From: Polyangiaceae bacterium
GTDB taxonomy: Bacteria > Myxococcota_A > Polyangia > Polyangiales > Polyangiaceae
Length of the DNA: 39,103 bases
Assembly (NCBI GenBank): GCA_025937785.1
Contig: JAICQQ010000059.1
Coordinates: 1 to 39,103 of the forward strand
Reading direction: 5' to 3'
Of this stretch, positions 17,370 to 26,113 are shown one piece after another. A model generated the notes under the pieces. That model was not told the origin of the DNA. It did no database searches and worked only from the letters and a program-made list of their open reading frames with translations. A program made the translations under genes and the position numbers. Every line of letters begins with the position of its first letter. Position 1 is the stretch's first letter.

Positions 17370-17858
17370 TCAGCCTTTCGTATGGCAATCGAAGCAGCCG
17401 AAGTCTTCGCCTTCGCCGAGCAGCTTCGCCATCTCCGGTTTGACGACTTCGATCATGAACTTCATCACCTCAGGCTTCTCCTTCATGAGTGAATCCATGT
17501 CCTCGGGCAGCTTGGGTAGCGACGCGGTCGGCATTTCGAAGTTGCCGTCCTTGGCGCCGGGGCCGTGGCAGGTCGTGCAGCCGAAGTCGGCGTAGTGTTC
17601 CGCGTCGACTTCCTGAAACTTCTTCGCCATCGTGGGCGCCACGACTTCTTTCATGAACTTGAGTTGCTCGGCGGGTGCCATGTCGTCGAACTCTTTCTCG
17701 GGCGCCGGCGCCTGCGATGCGGCAGCGTCAGCCGCTGGAGCTTCGGCTTCGGTCGCGGACGGCGTCGCAGGTTCCGCGGCTTGTGAACCACCGCAGCCAG
17801 CGGCGATGAGGAGCGCTCCCACGAGAACCATGCTGTCCGCACACTGTCTGAGCTTCAT
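17370..17858 (-). CDS. Diheme cytochrome c-type lipoprotein
   Basis: 162 residues. The lipoprotein signal ends in LLIAAGC (Cys22), followed by an Ala/Pro/Glu linker to residue 55. Two haem-attachment motifs are present: C94-TT-C97-H98 and C155-FD-C158-H159. The protein is an internal duplication: [17 protein letters not shown]...DFGC-x-x-CH near 67-98 matches [17 protein letters not shown]...DFGC-x-x-CH near 133-159. An anchored periplasmic electron carrier is inferred. ATG 17858 was chosen over an upstream ATG because it begins the signal peptide and has AAAGGG ahead of it. The start is 54 bases from the divergent mutH start. Confidence 0.88.
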   Translation of the reverse strand: MKLRQCADSMVLVGALLIAAGCGGSQAAEPATPSATEAEAPAADAAASQAPAPEKEFDDMAPAEQLKFMKEVVAPTMAKKFQEVDAEHYADFGCTTCHGPGAKDGNFEMPTASLPKLPEDMDSLMKEKPEVMKFMIEVVKPEMAKLLGEGEDFGCFDCHTKG

Positions 17859-17912
17859 GCGTCGAATCCCTTTCAAGAACAATTTGCAACGTCGGGCTAT
17901 GATGCCGGCGGA

Positions 17913-18614
17913 ATGGTATGTCAACTGCTTCCCGTGGTGAAGGCGGAACCTCCCGATTCCGAGGCCGAGCTTTTGCAGCGCGCTCGAGTGCTCGCCGGCG
18001 TCAGCCTGGGTGAAGTCGCGGGCCAGGTGGGCGCCGTCGTGCCCGACACGCTCCTGCGCGCCAAGGGTTGGGTCGGCATGCTGGTCGAGAAGGCGCTCGG
18101 CGCCAGCGCGGGCTCACGCGCCGAACCCGACTTTCCGAAGCTCGGCATCGAGCTCAAGACGCTGCCCATCGACGCTTCGGGCATGCCGAGCGAGTCCACC
18201 TTCGTCTGCACCGTCGAGCTCAGCCGCATCCCCGAAATCGAGTGGGATGAGTCACGGGTCAAGAAGAAGCTCGAGCGCGTGCTCTGGTTCCCCGTGCAAG
18301 CGGACCGTCAGATCCCCATGTCCGAGCGCCGCCTCGGCGAGCCCCTGCTCTGGTCCCCCGCTCCGAACGAAGAGGCCGCGCTCCGCTTCGATTGGGAAGA
18401 GCTTGCCGGTCGCATCTCGTGCTTCGGCACCGAATCCGTCAGCGCCCACCTCGGCCAGTTCCTGCAGGTGCGCCCCAAAGCCGCTCACAGTCGCATCCAA
18501 ACCCGCGTCGTCGATGGCGAAGGCGAACCTTACGCCGCCAACCCGCGCGGCTTCTACCTGCGCACCGCCTTCACACAGGCCCTGCTGCGCCAGCACTACG
18601 CGGGCATGCGCTAA
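17913..18614 (+). CDS. mutH: DNA mismatch repair endonuclease MutH
   Basis: 233 residues (the E. coli protein is about 229). The signature order of MutH is clear: KGWVGMLVEKALGASAGSRA, then the catalytic D-x6-E-x-K in EPDFPKLGIELKTLPID (Asp73, Glu80, Lys82). These are followed by KLERVLWFPVQADRQIP, GEPLLWSP, FLQVRPKAAHSR and PRGFYLRTAFTQALLRQH. MutH nicks the unmethylated strand at hemimethylated GATC when activated by MutL. Partners mutS, mutL and dam are not in the window. A TATGAT box (17898-17903) ends ten bases before the ATG, so the mRNA leader may be very short. MutH is known mainly from gammaproteobacteria, so its presence in a myxobacterium-like genome is unusual. Confidence 0.95.
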   Translation: MVCQLLPVVKAEPPDSEAELLQRARVLAGVSLGEVAGQVGAVVPDTLLRAKGWVGMLVEKALGASAGSRAEPDFPKLGIELKTLPIDASGMPSESTFVCTVELSRIPEIEWDESRVKKKLERVLWFPVQADRQIPMSERRLGEPLLWSPAPNEEAALRFDWEELAGRISCFGTESVSAHLGQFLQVRPKAAHSRIQTRVVDGEGEPYAANPRGFYLRTAFTQALLRQHYAGMR

Positions 18615-18628
18615 CCCCATGGCCCGCG

Positions 18629-19393
18629 CTAAGGCGCGATCGCCAGGTGCAGGTGGTCGTGGTGGTCGGCGTTGTAGTCCGGCGTCAGCATCTCCTTGAA
18701 GGCGCCACTGCGCTTCAGGTGACAGGCGACCCGGTTCAGCGGCGGGAAGTTGCTTTCACAGGAGTCGCCGAGGCCCTTGGCGAAAGCCTTCTTCACGGTG
18801 AGCTGTTCGCCGTGGACGGTGACCTCGTGGATGTCGATGGCGAGGCCGTTGGCGTGCAGGCTGAGCCGACCCTTGCTGCTCATGCGGTAGACGTAGGCGC
18901 CGCTGTAGTGCAGAGCGGTCACGCCAAGCTCGCGCAGCATGGGACCGAGCCGCATCAGGGTGAGGGCGAAGCGGCAGTCGACGACGAGCGGGAGCCCGCC
19001 GAGGGCTACGTAGCGGATCCCGCCGAGGTCGCTGGTGATCTTGATGGGGTTGACGACGCCGCGCGTGGCGTCGAGGGCGTCGAAGCGCACGCCCCCGGCG
19101 CTGAGTTGCGCGAAGCAGTCGCCGGAGCCCACGACGGGCGTGAAGGCTGCCGGGGCGAAGGCGGGCGTAGAAGCCTTGGCCGCCGGCGCTGCTGGTTGCC
19201 AGGCGCTCTTGGCTTGGCCGCTCGACGGGGGCGAGAGCTGCCCTTCGGTGAACTCCAGCGGCGGCCAGGCGTAGTCCGGGGGCAGGGGAGTCTCTGGAGT
19301 GCGCAGCGCGGGATCGTGCAGGGCGCAGCCTCCCGCGAGGAGCAGGCCGGCGAGGGTGAGCGAGCGGAGCGAGCGGGGCAACATGCTCGGCAT
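18629..19393 (-). CDS. Extensin-like C-terminal domain lipoprotein
   Basis: 254 residues. The N-terminus has a signal ending in LLLAGGC (about Cys23), then an Ala/Pro linker. The domain from about residue 90 contains GVVNPIKITSDLGG, PLVVDCRFALTLMRLGP, SLHANGLAIDIHEVTVHG and, at the end, YNADHHDHLHLAIAP. The HANGLAIDI and HHDHLHL motifs are the metal-site-like His/Asp clusters of the extensin-like family, related to D,D-carboxypeptidase/peptidase M15 folds. Peptidoglycan-related activity is inferred, not shown. It converges on mutH with 14 bases between the stops. The start could be the ATG at 19393 or the one three codons later. Confidence 0.8.
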   Translation of the reverse strand: MPSMLPRSLRSLTLAGLLLAGGCALHDPALRTPETPLPPDYAWPPLEFTEGQLSPPSSGQAKSAWQPAAPAAKASTPAFAPAAFTPVVGSGDCFAQLSAGGVRFDALDATRGVVNPIKITSDLGGIRYVALGGLPLVVDCRFALTLMRLGPMLRELGVTALHYSGAYVYRMSSKGRLSLHANGLAIDIHEVTVHGEQLTVKKAFAKGLGDSCESNFPPLNRVACHLKRSGAFKEMLTPDYNADHHDHLHLAIAP

Positions 19394-19456
19394 TGTCCCG
19401 TGCCCGTTCGGAGCCAGCCAAAAAAGCGGCGGGCGTCGCTGAACGGATGCGCGGGT

Positions 19457-20548
19457 TCAGGCGCTCTGGGGGCGGGCGCGCAGGGTCAGCCAGGCGCCAC
19501 CGGTGAGCTCGCGCACCAGCTGGGTCGCGTAGCTGCCGGCGGGCAGCGTGAAGGACACGCGAAAGCTGGTCGCGTCGAGGGGCTCGAAGCTCAAGTCATC
19601 GAGCGGCAGCCAGGCGTCGCGGCGGGTGCCGCGCGCCGACTTGCCCAGACGATCGAGCTGGGCTTCGTCGAGGCCGAGCGGGGCGAGCGCTTCCGCTTCC
19701 AGCTCGGCGGCGCGATCGCGGGCGGCGACCGCGCGCGGGCCGAAGATGGGCCCGGTGAGCACGAGATCGGCGCTTTCGAGGCGCGGTTGCTCCTGCTCCG
19801 GGTTTTCGACGACGAAGACCGAGCCCGAGCCCGCCAGGCGCACGACTTCGCCTTGGACGAGCCGGTCGAACCCGAGCTCGTAGCGAGCGCTGAGGTAACG
19901 GTTGAACACCTCGGCTTGCAGCACGCTGGGGAACAGCTTCTCGTGAAAGCGCGACTGTTTGCGGCGGGGCGCCGGCGGACGCCGCAACCACTCGAGGGCT
20001 TGCGGCAGGTTCTTGCCTTCGATGCCGAAGCGTTGCTCGCCGAAGTAGTTGGGGAGCCCCGAGCGCCGCAGTCCTTCGATCAGGCTGCCGGCACGCGCGG
20101 CGTCCGCTTCGGGGACGTCGACCAGCGTGATGCCGAAGCGGTTACCCGTGAGGTGACCGGTCCGAAGCTTGTTGCCGTGCCAGCTCGCCTCCAGCACCTG
20201 GATGCTGTCGGGCAGCTCCCACTCTTCGGGCGGTAAGGCTTGTTTCGGCAGCGACAACCACTGACTCGTGATCGCGTGCTTGTCTTTCAAGCCGGCGTAA
20301 CCGATGTCCCGCTCCCGCACCCGCGCGGCTTTTCCGACGATGCGAGTGAGATCGGGGGTGGTGAGTCCGCGCTTTTGGATCCGCACATACAGATGTTCGC
20401 CGGTGCCGCTCGGCTGGTAGAGCGGGATCTCGTCCACGGCGAAGTCTTCGGGTTCCGGACCCAAGCGACCGCCGACGGGCGCAACGGTAGAGATCCTCCG
20501 CGGCTCGTGGGGTGCTAGAGCCGAGTTCGCGATGGGGTCCTGGTTCAC
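19457..20548 (-). CDS. truD: tRNA pseudouridine(13) synthase TruD
   Basis: 363 residues. The diagnostic region IGYAGLKDKHAITSQWLSLP contains the catalytic Asp89; PEDFAVDEIPLYQPSGTGEHLYVRIQKRG is the conserved N-terminal part, and NYFGEQRFG lies in the middle. The enzyme makes pseudouridine at position 13 of tRNA-Glu. It starts at GTG 20548, which overlaps the TGA of the upstream phosphatase gene (GTGA), so translation is coupled. The overlapping pairing of a PP2C phosphatase with a tRNA modifier is a local arrangement with no obvious functional link. Confidence 0.95.
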   Translation of the reverse strand: MNQDPIANSALAPHEPRRISTVAPVGGRLGPEPEDFAVDEIPLYQPSGTGEHLYVRIQKRGLTTPDLTRIVGKAARVRERDIGYAGLKDKHAITSQWLSLPKQALPPEEWELPDSIQVLEASWHGNKLRTGHLTGNRFGITLVDVPEADAARAGSLIEGLRRSGLPNYFGEQRFGIEGKNLPQALEWLRRPPAPRRKQSRFHEKLFPSVLQAEVFNRYLSARYELGFDRLVQGEVVRLAGSGSVFVVENPEQEQPRLESADLVLTGPIFGPRAVAARDRAAELEAEALAPLGLDEAQLDRLGKSARGTRRDAWLPLDDLSFEPLDATSFRVSFTLPAGSYATQLVRELTGGAWLTLRARPQSA

Positions 20549-21510
20549 GCCTTCTTGCGGTTAGCCCAGGGCTCGAGCTGTTGCAAGAGACCTTCGCTGT
20601 CCGAGTAGAGGTGCTGGGCCAGATCGAGGTCTTCGATGCCCAGGATCAGAAGCTCGGGATCGGACTCGCGCGGCATGGGCGCCTGCTTCTGGCGCCCGGC
20701 GAGCAGCTCGCGGCTGGGCTGACCATCGATCGCCACCACCAGGGCGCTCACGTTGTCGGGCGCGCCACACTGGTTTGCCAGGCTGATCAGATGCTTGACG
20801 ATGGTAGCGGGGGGCTTGGCTTGTTCGAGCAGGGTGACGATCTGTTCCGGATTGATCACGCCGGTGAGGCCGTCGCTGCACAGCAGGTAACGGTCGCCTC
20901 CTACCACGCGATGCGAGCGGATGGATACACGAATCGTCGGACCCATGCCGAGCGCGCGCGTCACGATGTTTTTGGGGAGGCGCTGCAGCTTCTTCTCGTC
21001 GAGCTCGGGGCGCTGCTCGAGCACGTCCGTCATCAGCGAGTGGTCCTCGGTCAAGGCTTCGAGCTGCCCCTGCCGGAGCCGATAGCAGCGGCTGTCACCG
21101 GCGTGCGCCACGTGCAACATGCCGTGCTGCTTGGCGTAGCTGGCTGCGACGACCGTGGTGCCCATGCCCTGATGCTTCTCGGAGCTCTGCGCCAGCTCCA
21201 CCACGCGCCGGTTGGCCTGGTGCACGGCGATCGAGAGCCGCCGCGCCTGAGTCGAGATGCCAAAACGATCGAACTCCGGTTCTTCGGCGGCCACGCGCGC
21301 CGTCTGCTCCATGTACTCGGCGATCGCCTTGCAGGCGAGCTCGGCTGCGACTTCGCCGGCGTTGTGCCCCCCCGCGCCGTCCGCCAGCACGAACAGGCCG
21401 AGATCCTTTCGAATCAGCACGACGTCCTCGTTGTGCTCGCGCTGCTGGCCGACGTCGCTCGCGCCGTCGGCTTGCAACATGAACCCGGGCGCGATGGCTA
21501 GGGACTCCAT
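20545..21510 (-). CDS. PP2C-family Ser/Thr phosphatase (PrpC/Stp type)
   Basis: 321 residues. Metal-binding motifs run in family order: DVGQQREHNEDVVLI, LFVLADGAGGHNAGE, VAHAGDSRCYRLRQG, LEALTEDHSLMTDVL, DRYLLCSDGLTGVI and CGAPDNVSALVVAI. This matches stand-alone bacterial PP2C phosphatases that reverse Hanks-kinase phosphorylation. No signal or membrane segment is seen, so it is cytosolic. It is a candidate counterpart for the kinase at 8247-9902, though it is 10 kb away. It is the first gene of a two-gene unit with truD. Confidence 0.95.
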   Translation of the reverse strand: MESLAIAPGFMLQADGASDVGQQREHNEDVVLIRKDLGLFVLADGAGGHNAGEVAAELACKAIAEYMEQTARVAAEEPEFDRFGISTQARRLSIAVHQANRRVVELAQSSEKHQGMGTTVVAASYAKQHGMLHVAHAGDSRCYRLRQGQLEALTEDHSLMTDVLEQRPELDEKKLQRLPKNIVTRALGMGPTIRVSIRSHRVVGGDRYLLCSDGLTGVINPEQIVTLLEQAKPPATIVKHLISLANQCGAPDNVSALVVAIDGQPSRELLAGRQKQAPMPRESDPELLILGIEDLDLAQHLYSDSEGLLQQLEPWANRKKA

Positions 21511-21602
21511 GACCTCCCGAGTATATCAACGCGGGGGTGCGCGCGCGATGAGGCGTGCTGTCACGCTCTCGGGTCGTGTCCACCCGCTCGTTGTGAAAGC
21601 TT

Positions 21603-22175
21603 TCAGCGCGGCTCGTCGGCCACGGTGACGGCATGGATCAAGCTTGCCAAGTGGCTTCGCGAATAGCCGTGCTGATATTCGAGGACGTAACCGTCCTTGT
21701 CGACGACGGTCACCGCGGGGACCAGCCCTGACGGAGAGTAGGCCGCGGCGAAGCGGGGGAACTGCTCCGCGCGGATCAGCTCGTAGTCGATGTCGTACCT
21801 CTCGAGGTATGTGGGTACATGGTGCCAAGTGCTGCGGTCATCCATCACCACACCGAACACGGTCAGATCCGCGCCGTAGCGATCCAGCACGAAGTCGACC
21901 ATCGGCAGCTTCAGGCGGCACACCTGGCACCAGGTGGCGAAGTACACGAGCATGAACGGGCGCTCGCCGATGAACGCTTCGGAATCGAAGACGTCGCCGT
22001 CCACGGTGTGGATCCGAAACGCAGGCACGCGGTGCGCTCGGTCGATCGCGCGCGTAGGCTCGAGCGTGTGCTCGCCCCCCGCCCGAGTCAGGTCGAGCTC
22101 CGCGCCCGAGGCTTGGGGGCCGCAGGCACAGAGCCAACCGCTGAGCATGCCCGTGAGGCCGAGCCGCCTCGTCAC
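21603..22175 (-). CDS. TlpA-like thioredoxin-fold lipoprotein
   Basis: 190 residues. The short signal LTGMLSGWLCAC gives a plausible lipobox with Cys18. The thioredoxin fold has VYFATWCQVCRLKLPMVDFV with the redox pair Cys83/Cys86, then LVPAVTVVDKDGYVLEY with the cis-Pro loop. The TlpA/ResA class acts in the periplasm as a thiol reductant or oxidant. The start is GTG 22175, three bases beyond the leuD stop, making it the last gene of the marR-leuC-leuD unit. Its grouping with leucine genes is odd and may reflect only position. Confidence 0.85.
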   Translation of the reverse strand: MTRRLGLTGMLSGWLCACGPQASGAELDLTRAGGEHTLEPTRAIDRAHRVPAFRIHTVDGDVFDSEAFIGERPFMLVYFATWCQVCRLKLPMVDFVLDRYGADLTVFGVVMDDRSTWHHVPTYLERYDIDYELIRAEQFPRFAAAYSPSGLVPAVTVVDKDGYVLEYQHGYSRSHLASLIHAVTVADEPR

Positions 22176-22178
22176 GCG

Positions 22179-22790
22179 CTAGAACCCGCTGATGTAAGGG
22201 ATCTGCCGCAGTCGTTCCAGCACCTCGGCCTTGCCCTCCAAGAGCTCGGTCGCGGAATCCCAGCGACCGCTGAGGAACTGCTGGCGCGGCCCCTCGCCCA
22301 TGCTGAGCGGCACCTCTACGGACTTCCCGGAGACCAGCAGCCGCTCGAGGTCGACCGTCAGCGTCAGCGCCGGGTCCTGCTCGACCGCGCGCATCAGGTG
22401 CTCGATCTGCGCTTCGGACACGACCGCACACGGCACGCCGAGCGCGATGCAGTTGCCGTAGAAGATCTCGGCGAAGCTTTCGCCGATCACCACTTTGAGC
22501 CCGCGGCCCCACCGGTTCAACGCTTGCGGCGCGTGCTCGCGCGAGGAACCGCAACCGAAGTTCTTGTTCACCAGCAAGATTTCCGCCTGCGCGAAGCGGG
22601 GGTCGTCGAAGGGGTGAGTCTTGCCGGAGCGGCTCTGCGCTGCCCGATCGTCCTCGAAGGCGTGGTCTCCGAGGCCTTCGAAGGTGACCGTGCGCAGGTA
22701 TCGCGCCGGAATGATGCGATCGGTGTCGATGTCGTTGCCCCGAAGGGCGATGGCAGTGCCCGTGATCTGGATGCGTCGTGAGTCGCTCAT
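22179..22790 (-). CDS. leuD: 3-isopropylmalate dehydratase small subunit
   Basis: 203 residues, the normal length for Leu[17 protein letters not shown] opens the swivel domain, and [15 protein letters not shown] is the conserved substrate-binding loop, followed by [17 protein letters not shown]. With LeuC it isomerises 2- to 3-isopropylmalate in leucine synthesis in the cytoplasm. The ATG at 22790 has GGAGCGAACC just ahead of it. It is separated from leuC by 23 bases. Confidence 0.96.
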   Translation of the reverse strand: MSDSRRIQITGTAIALRGNDIDTDRIIPARYLRTVTFEGLGDHAFEDDRAAQSRSGKTHPFDDPRFAQAEILLVNKNFGCGSSREHAPQALNRWGRGLKVVIGESFAEIFYGNCIALGVPCAVVSEAQIEHLMRAVEQDPALTLTVDLERLLVSGKSVEVPLSMGEGPRQQFLSGRWDSATELLEGKAEVLERLRQIPYISGF

Positions 22791-22813
22791 GGTTCGCTCC
22801 TTGTTCGCCCTGG

Positions 22814-24241
22814 TTAGGCTTGCGCCAACTCTTCCCCGAATAGTCGTCGTGCGTCGGTGACCTCGCCCGCAAACGCCGAAGCCGCGACCATCACTGGGCT
22901 CATGAGCAGCGTGCGCCCGGTGGGCGAGCCCTGGCGGCCCTTGAAGTTGCGATTCGACGACGATGCGCACACCTGGCGCCCCGACAGCTTGTCGGGGTTC
23001 ATGGCCAAGCACATCGAGCAGCCCGCTTCGCGGAACTCGAAGCCGGCGTCGCGGAACACCTTGTCGTAGCCTTTCTCGATCATCTCGTGCCGCAGCGTCT
23101 GCGAACCCGGGACGATCAGGGCCTTCACGTGCGGCTTGACCTTGAAGCCGCGCCCCTGAATCAGCCGCACGATGGCTTCGAAATCGCTCATGCGACCGTT
23201 GGTGCACGAGCCCACGAAGGCCACGTCGATCTTGGTGCCGGCGATGCTCTGCCCGGGTTCGAAGCCCATGTACTCGTAGGCTTCGGCCACGCTGTCCCGT
23301 TCGCTCGCACCGAATTCACCGAGCTCGGGCACGCGCTCCCGAACGCCGACGGACTGCCCGGGCGTGATGCCCCAGGTAACCATGGGTTCGATGCTAGCGG
23401 CGTCGAACACGACCACGTCGTCGTACTTGGCGTCGCGATCGCTCTTGATCGACTCCCAGTACTCGACCGCGCGATTCCAGGCCTCGCCGCTGGGAGCGTA
23501 GCGCCGCCCCTTGAGATAGTCGTACGTGGTCTGATCGGGGTTCACGTAGCCCGCTCGTGCGCCGCCTTCGATGCTCATGTTGCAGACGGTCATGCGCTCT
23601 TCCATCGAGAAGCGGTCGAACACCTCGCCGGCGTATTCGTAGGCGTAGCCGACGCCGCCGTTGACGCCCAGCCGGCGAATCACCGCCAGGATCACGTCCT
23701 TGGCGTAGACTCCGGTCGGCAGCTTGCCGTTCACTTCGATGCGCCGCACCTTCAGCTTGCCCATGCTGAGCGTCTGGGTCGCGAGCACGTCGCGCACCTG
23801 CGAGGTGCCGATGCCGAACGCCAGCGCACCGAACGCGCCATGCGTCGAGGTGTGCGAGTCGCCGCAGCAAATCGTCATGCCCGGCTGCGTCAGGCCGTTC
23901 TCGGGCCCGATCACGTGCACGATGCCTTGCTCCGAAGCACCCGGCGAAAAGAAGCGGATGCCGTGCTTTGCGGCGTTGTCTTCGAGCGCCACCATCATGC
24001 CTTCGGCCAGATCGTCCTGGAAGGGGCGCTGCAGCGACGACGTCGGGATGATGTGGTCGACCGTGGCGAAGGTGCGATCGGGCCGCAGCACGCTGAGCCC
24101 GCGCTCTTTCAACATGCTGAAGGCCTGCGGCGAGGTCACCTCGTGCACCAGGTGTAGCCCCATCAGCAGCTGGTATTGTCCCGAGGGGAGCTTCTTGACC
24201 GTGTGTTGGTCAAAGACTTTCTCGTACAGCGTCGTTCCCAT
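22814..24241 (-). CDS. leuC: 3-isopropylmalate dehydratase large subunit
   Basis: 475 residues. It is an aconitase-family protein with [20 protein letters not shown] and the three [4Fe-4S] cysteines in [13 protein letters not shown] and [28 protein letters not shown] is the C-terminal family signature. It pairs with leuD to form isopropylmalate isomerase. The ATG at 24241 has AAAGGGA ahead of it and lies 32 bases inside the end of the MarR gene, so leuC translation is probably coupled to the regulator. Confidence 0.97.
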   Translation of the reverse strand: MGTTLYEKVFDQHTVKKLPSGQYQLLMGLHLVHEVTSPQAFSMLKERGLSVLRPDRTFATVDHIIPTSSLQRPFQDDLAEGMMVALEDNAAKHGIRFFSPGASEQGIVHVIGPENGLTQPGMTICCGDSHTSTHGAFGALAFGIGTSQVRDVLATQTLSMGKLKVRRIEVNGKLPTGVYAKDVILAVIRRLGVNGGVGYAYEYAGEVFDRFSMEERMTVCNMSIEGGARAGYVNPDQTTYDYLKGRRYAPSGEAWNRAVEYWESIKSDRDAKYDDVVVFDAASIEPMVTWGITPGQSVGVRERVPELGEFGASERDSVAEAYEYMGFEPGQSIAGTKIDVAFVGSCTNGRMSDFEAIVRLIQGRGFKVKPHVKALIVPGSQTLRHEMIEKGYDKVFRDAGFEFREAGCSMCLAMNPDKLSGRQVCASSSNRNFKGRQGSPTGRTLLMSPVMVAASAFAGEVTDARRLFGEELAQA

Positions 24242-24707
24242 GATCGTCCCTTTCTTTCGAAATCGTGTTGGCGTGCTCGGTCAGTGCGTGAGCCAGAAGA
24301 TTACCGAAGGCGGTGAAGCGTCGGACCTCGTCGCGATCGAGCTTCTGCCAGATGTGTTCGATGGCCAAGGCTCGCGCATCGCGCAGCTCGTCCATCGTGC
24401 GCCGGCCCCGTCGCGTCAGCTGATAGTCCCGCTGCCGCCCGTCGCTCTTGCTGAGCTTCACTTCGATGAGCCCCTTGTCGATGAGCTGCCTCAGGGTCTT
24501 GCTCACCGCCGCGGGCGTGCTGTCGCGTTGCCGCGCGAACATGCTGGGCATGAAGTGCTCGGTCGAAATCTCTTCCAGGACTCCCCACTGATGGTCGGTC
24601 AGCCCCACGCTCTGCGCCAGCTGCTGCCGGCGGTCGCCGAAGGCGCTGCTGAGGCGGCCCAAAACCTCGATAGCAGCGTGAATTTCAGCCAGCTGAGCGT
24701 TGCTCAT
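24210..24707 (-). CDS. MarR-family regulator upstream of leuCD
   Basis: 165 residues. It has the winged-helix core [20 protein letters not shown], with [20 protein letters not shown] as recognition helix and [19 protein letters not shown] as the wing, plus helical dimerisation ends. ATG 24707 was preferred over a TTG two codons upstream. It overlaps leuC by 32 bases on the same strand and is preceded by a 6-2-6 palindrome at 24717-24730, so autorepression and control of leuC-leuD are likely. A MarR regulator in front of leuCD is unusual; the ligand is unknown. Confidence 0.9.
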   Translation of the reverse strand: MSNAQLAEIHAAIEVLGRLSSAFGDRRQQLAQSVGLTDHQWGVLEEISTEHFMPSMFARQRDSTPAAVSKTLRQLIDKGLIEVKLSKSDGRQRDYQLTRRGRRTMDELRDARALAIEHIWQKLDRDEVRRFTAFGNLLAHALTEHANTISKERDDHGNDAVRESL

Positions 24708-24716
24708 GCTCAATAG

Positions 24717-24742
24717 TTAACCCTGGTTAAGTTTAAGGTCAA
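24717..24742 (-). promoter_or_regulatory. Putative marR-leuCD promoter with MarR operator
   Basis: TTAACC-CT-GGTTAA (24717-24730) is a perfect 6-2-6 inverted repeat ten bases before the marR ATG. Upstream on the minus strand, TTGACC (24737-24742) could be the -35 element, with a weak -10 overlapping the palindrome's downstream side. The local AT-richness stands out against the surroundings. Binding by the adjacent MarR protein is inferred from position. Confidence 0.55.
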
Positions 24743-24822
24743 GCCAAATCTCGGCTGTCGCCCCGTCCCCCTCCCTGCTGCTCCGCTGCCCGGCGCGGCC
24801 CGTGCCTCGCGGCCGCGGGCAG

Positions 24823-25323
24823 CTACTTCTTCGCCCGCAAACCCTCGGGCAGCGCCAGCTCCTGATCCAGGCGCTTGGCCCAGGTTTGGATCACCGCACG
24901 CTCCGCGGACAGGTCTTCGCGCGCGACGAGCTGATACTTCTGCATGGTTTCGTAGAGCTTGGCCAACTCGCTGCCCACCGTGGGCTCGCTCGCCTGCAGC
25001 AATGCTGCGGCGGTCGTCTGATGCTCCTTGGCGATGCCGAAGTTGCGTTCCTCGAGCGCGATCAGCACCAGATGCAGCTGCCGCCGGGCCTCGAAGCGCT
25101 GAAGCAGTCGGTTCTGTTCCGAGAGCTTCGCGCTTTCTTTCGTGACCTTCTGCTCTGCCGCCGCCGTTTCCTTTTCGGCCGCGTCGATCAAGGACGACGT
25201 TTGCACGCGTCCCGCGACGTAGCTCGCCCCGGCAGCAAGAATCATCACCCCGGCCCAGATCAACCGCTTCTGCCAAGGTCCAGCCGCGGTCTGAGGAGCT
25301 TCGTGGGTCGTCGCGTCTGCCAT
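24823..25323 (-). CDS. Single-pass membrane protein with coiled coil
   Basis: 166 residues, not recognised as a named family. After a 20-residue cytoplasmic leader there is one membrane segment (LIWAGVMILAAGASYVAGRV, about 21-40). It is followed by a heptad-like helix rich in Ala, Glu and Lys (AAEKETAAAEQKVTKESAKL) and further helices to the end. It is likely anchored in the inner membrane with a periplasmic coiled coil. The function cannot be told from the sequence. It is encoded downstream of the SLT-type gene on the same strand, 187 bases away. Confidence 0.75.
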   Translation of the reverse strand: MADATTHEAPQTAAGPWQKRLIWAGVMILAAGASYVAGRVQTSSLIDAAEKETAAAEQKVTKESAKLSEQNRLLQRFEARRQLHLVLIALEERNFGIAKEHQTTAAALLQASEPTVGSELAKLYETMQKYQLVAREDLSAERAVIQTWAKRLDQELALPEGLRAKK

Positions 25324-25370
25324 CGTTCAGCATGTCACCAGAGCTTCGCCCCGCGGGCAAGCGCCACGTG

Positions 25371-25428
25371 CCGGCGCCCCGATTCGCTCCCGCGCCGGCG
25401 CCCCAATTCGCTCCCGCGCCGGCGCCTT
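25371..25428. repeat. 24-bp tandem repeat CCGGCGCCCCRATTCGCTCCCG
   Basis: Two full 24-bp units and the start of a third (CCGGCGCC at 25371, 25395 and 25419) in the spacer between two minus-strand genes. Each unit contains the palindrome GGCGCC. There is no sign of a gene in the spacer. Confidence 0.75.
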
Positions 25429-25510
25429 CGCCGGTTGACCAGCCTGCCTCGCCGTGACGCTTTCGAGCGGATTTGCCGCGTCGCTGCAAGGGCACGTTCG
25501 CCGCGGGGGC

Positions 25511-26047
25511 TCAGGGCTTGGTCTTTTTGGCCGTCTGCAGCTCTCGAAGCAGGCGCTTCCGATAGTTGATGACCTTCCAGGTACCTTCGCCGGGTTGACA
25601 CCAACGTTTCTTCTTGGGGTAGTTGCGCCCTTGGTAACTGGCGAGCCAACGTGAGAACTGCGCGCTCCCCACCTTTGATTTGCAGAAGGCTCGGTTCTGC
25701 GTGATGAGCTGGGCCATCACCTGAATGTTGTATGCCGGATCCAAAAGCCGCTCCTTCTCGCGGCGGCAGGCGGCGGTGGGGCGCTTCAGTGGATCTTCCG
25801 TGTTCTTGCACGCGCCGATGTAGCGCGCTCGAATCTGCGCCAGCCCGTAGTCCTCGCCGTTCGCCGAGACCGCGCGCGGATTGAAGCCGCTCTCGTGGAA
25901 AATGATCGATACACCCGTCAGCGGATCGAAGTCATGCTCTTCGGCCTCGTGCTGCAAAGCCTTGGCGATGACTTGGGCTCGATCGGCCTCGATCGTCGGC
26001 TGGCTCAATTCGATGGCCGCCAGGATCGCCACGAGTGGTCGAAACAC
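25511..26047 (-). CDS. Transglycosylase SLT-type (lysozyme-like) protein
   Basis: 178 residues. The N-terminus VAILAAIELS is a weak signal-like segment. GVSIIFHESGFNPRAVSANG has the catalytic-type Glu52 of the SLT/goose-lysozyme fold and EDYGLAQIRARY is the conserved second motif; LDPAYNIQVMAQLIT follows, as in lytic transglycosylases. Several Cys (YIGACKN, TAACRRE, RAFCKSK, RWCQPG) suggest disulfides and therefore export. It probably cleaves peptidoglycan. The start is GTG 26047, with no clear ribosome site; the protein may begin elsewhere. Confidence 0.8.
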   Translation of the reverse strand: MFRPLVAILAAIELSQPTIEADRAQVIAKALQHEAEEHDFDPLTGVSIIFHESGFNPRAVSANGEDYGLAQIRARYIGACKNTEDPLKRPTAACRREKERLLDPAYNIQVMAQLITQNRAFCKSKVGSAQFSRWLASYQGRNYPKKKRWCQPGEGTWKVINYRKRLLRELQTAKKTKP

Positions 26048-26113
26048 GCCGCGTAGTTTGGGACATCACGAGCGTGAGCGCAAACTTCCCGCAAGTGCGT
26101 GTCATTCTTGGAA

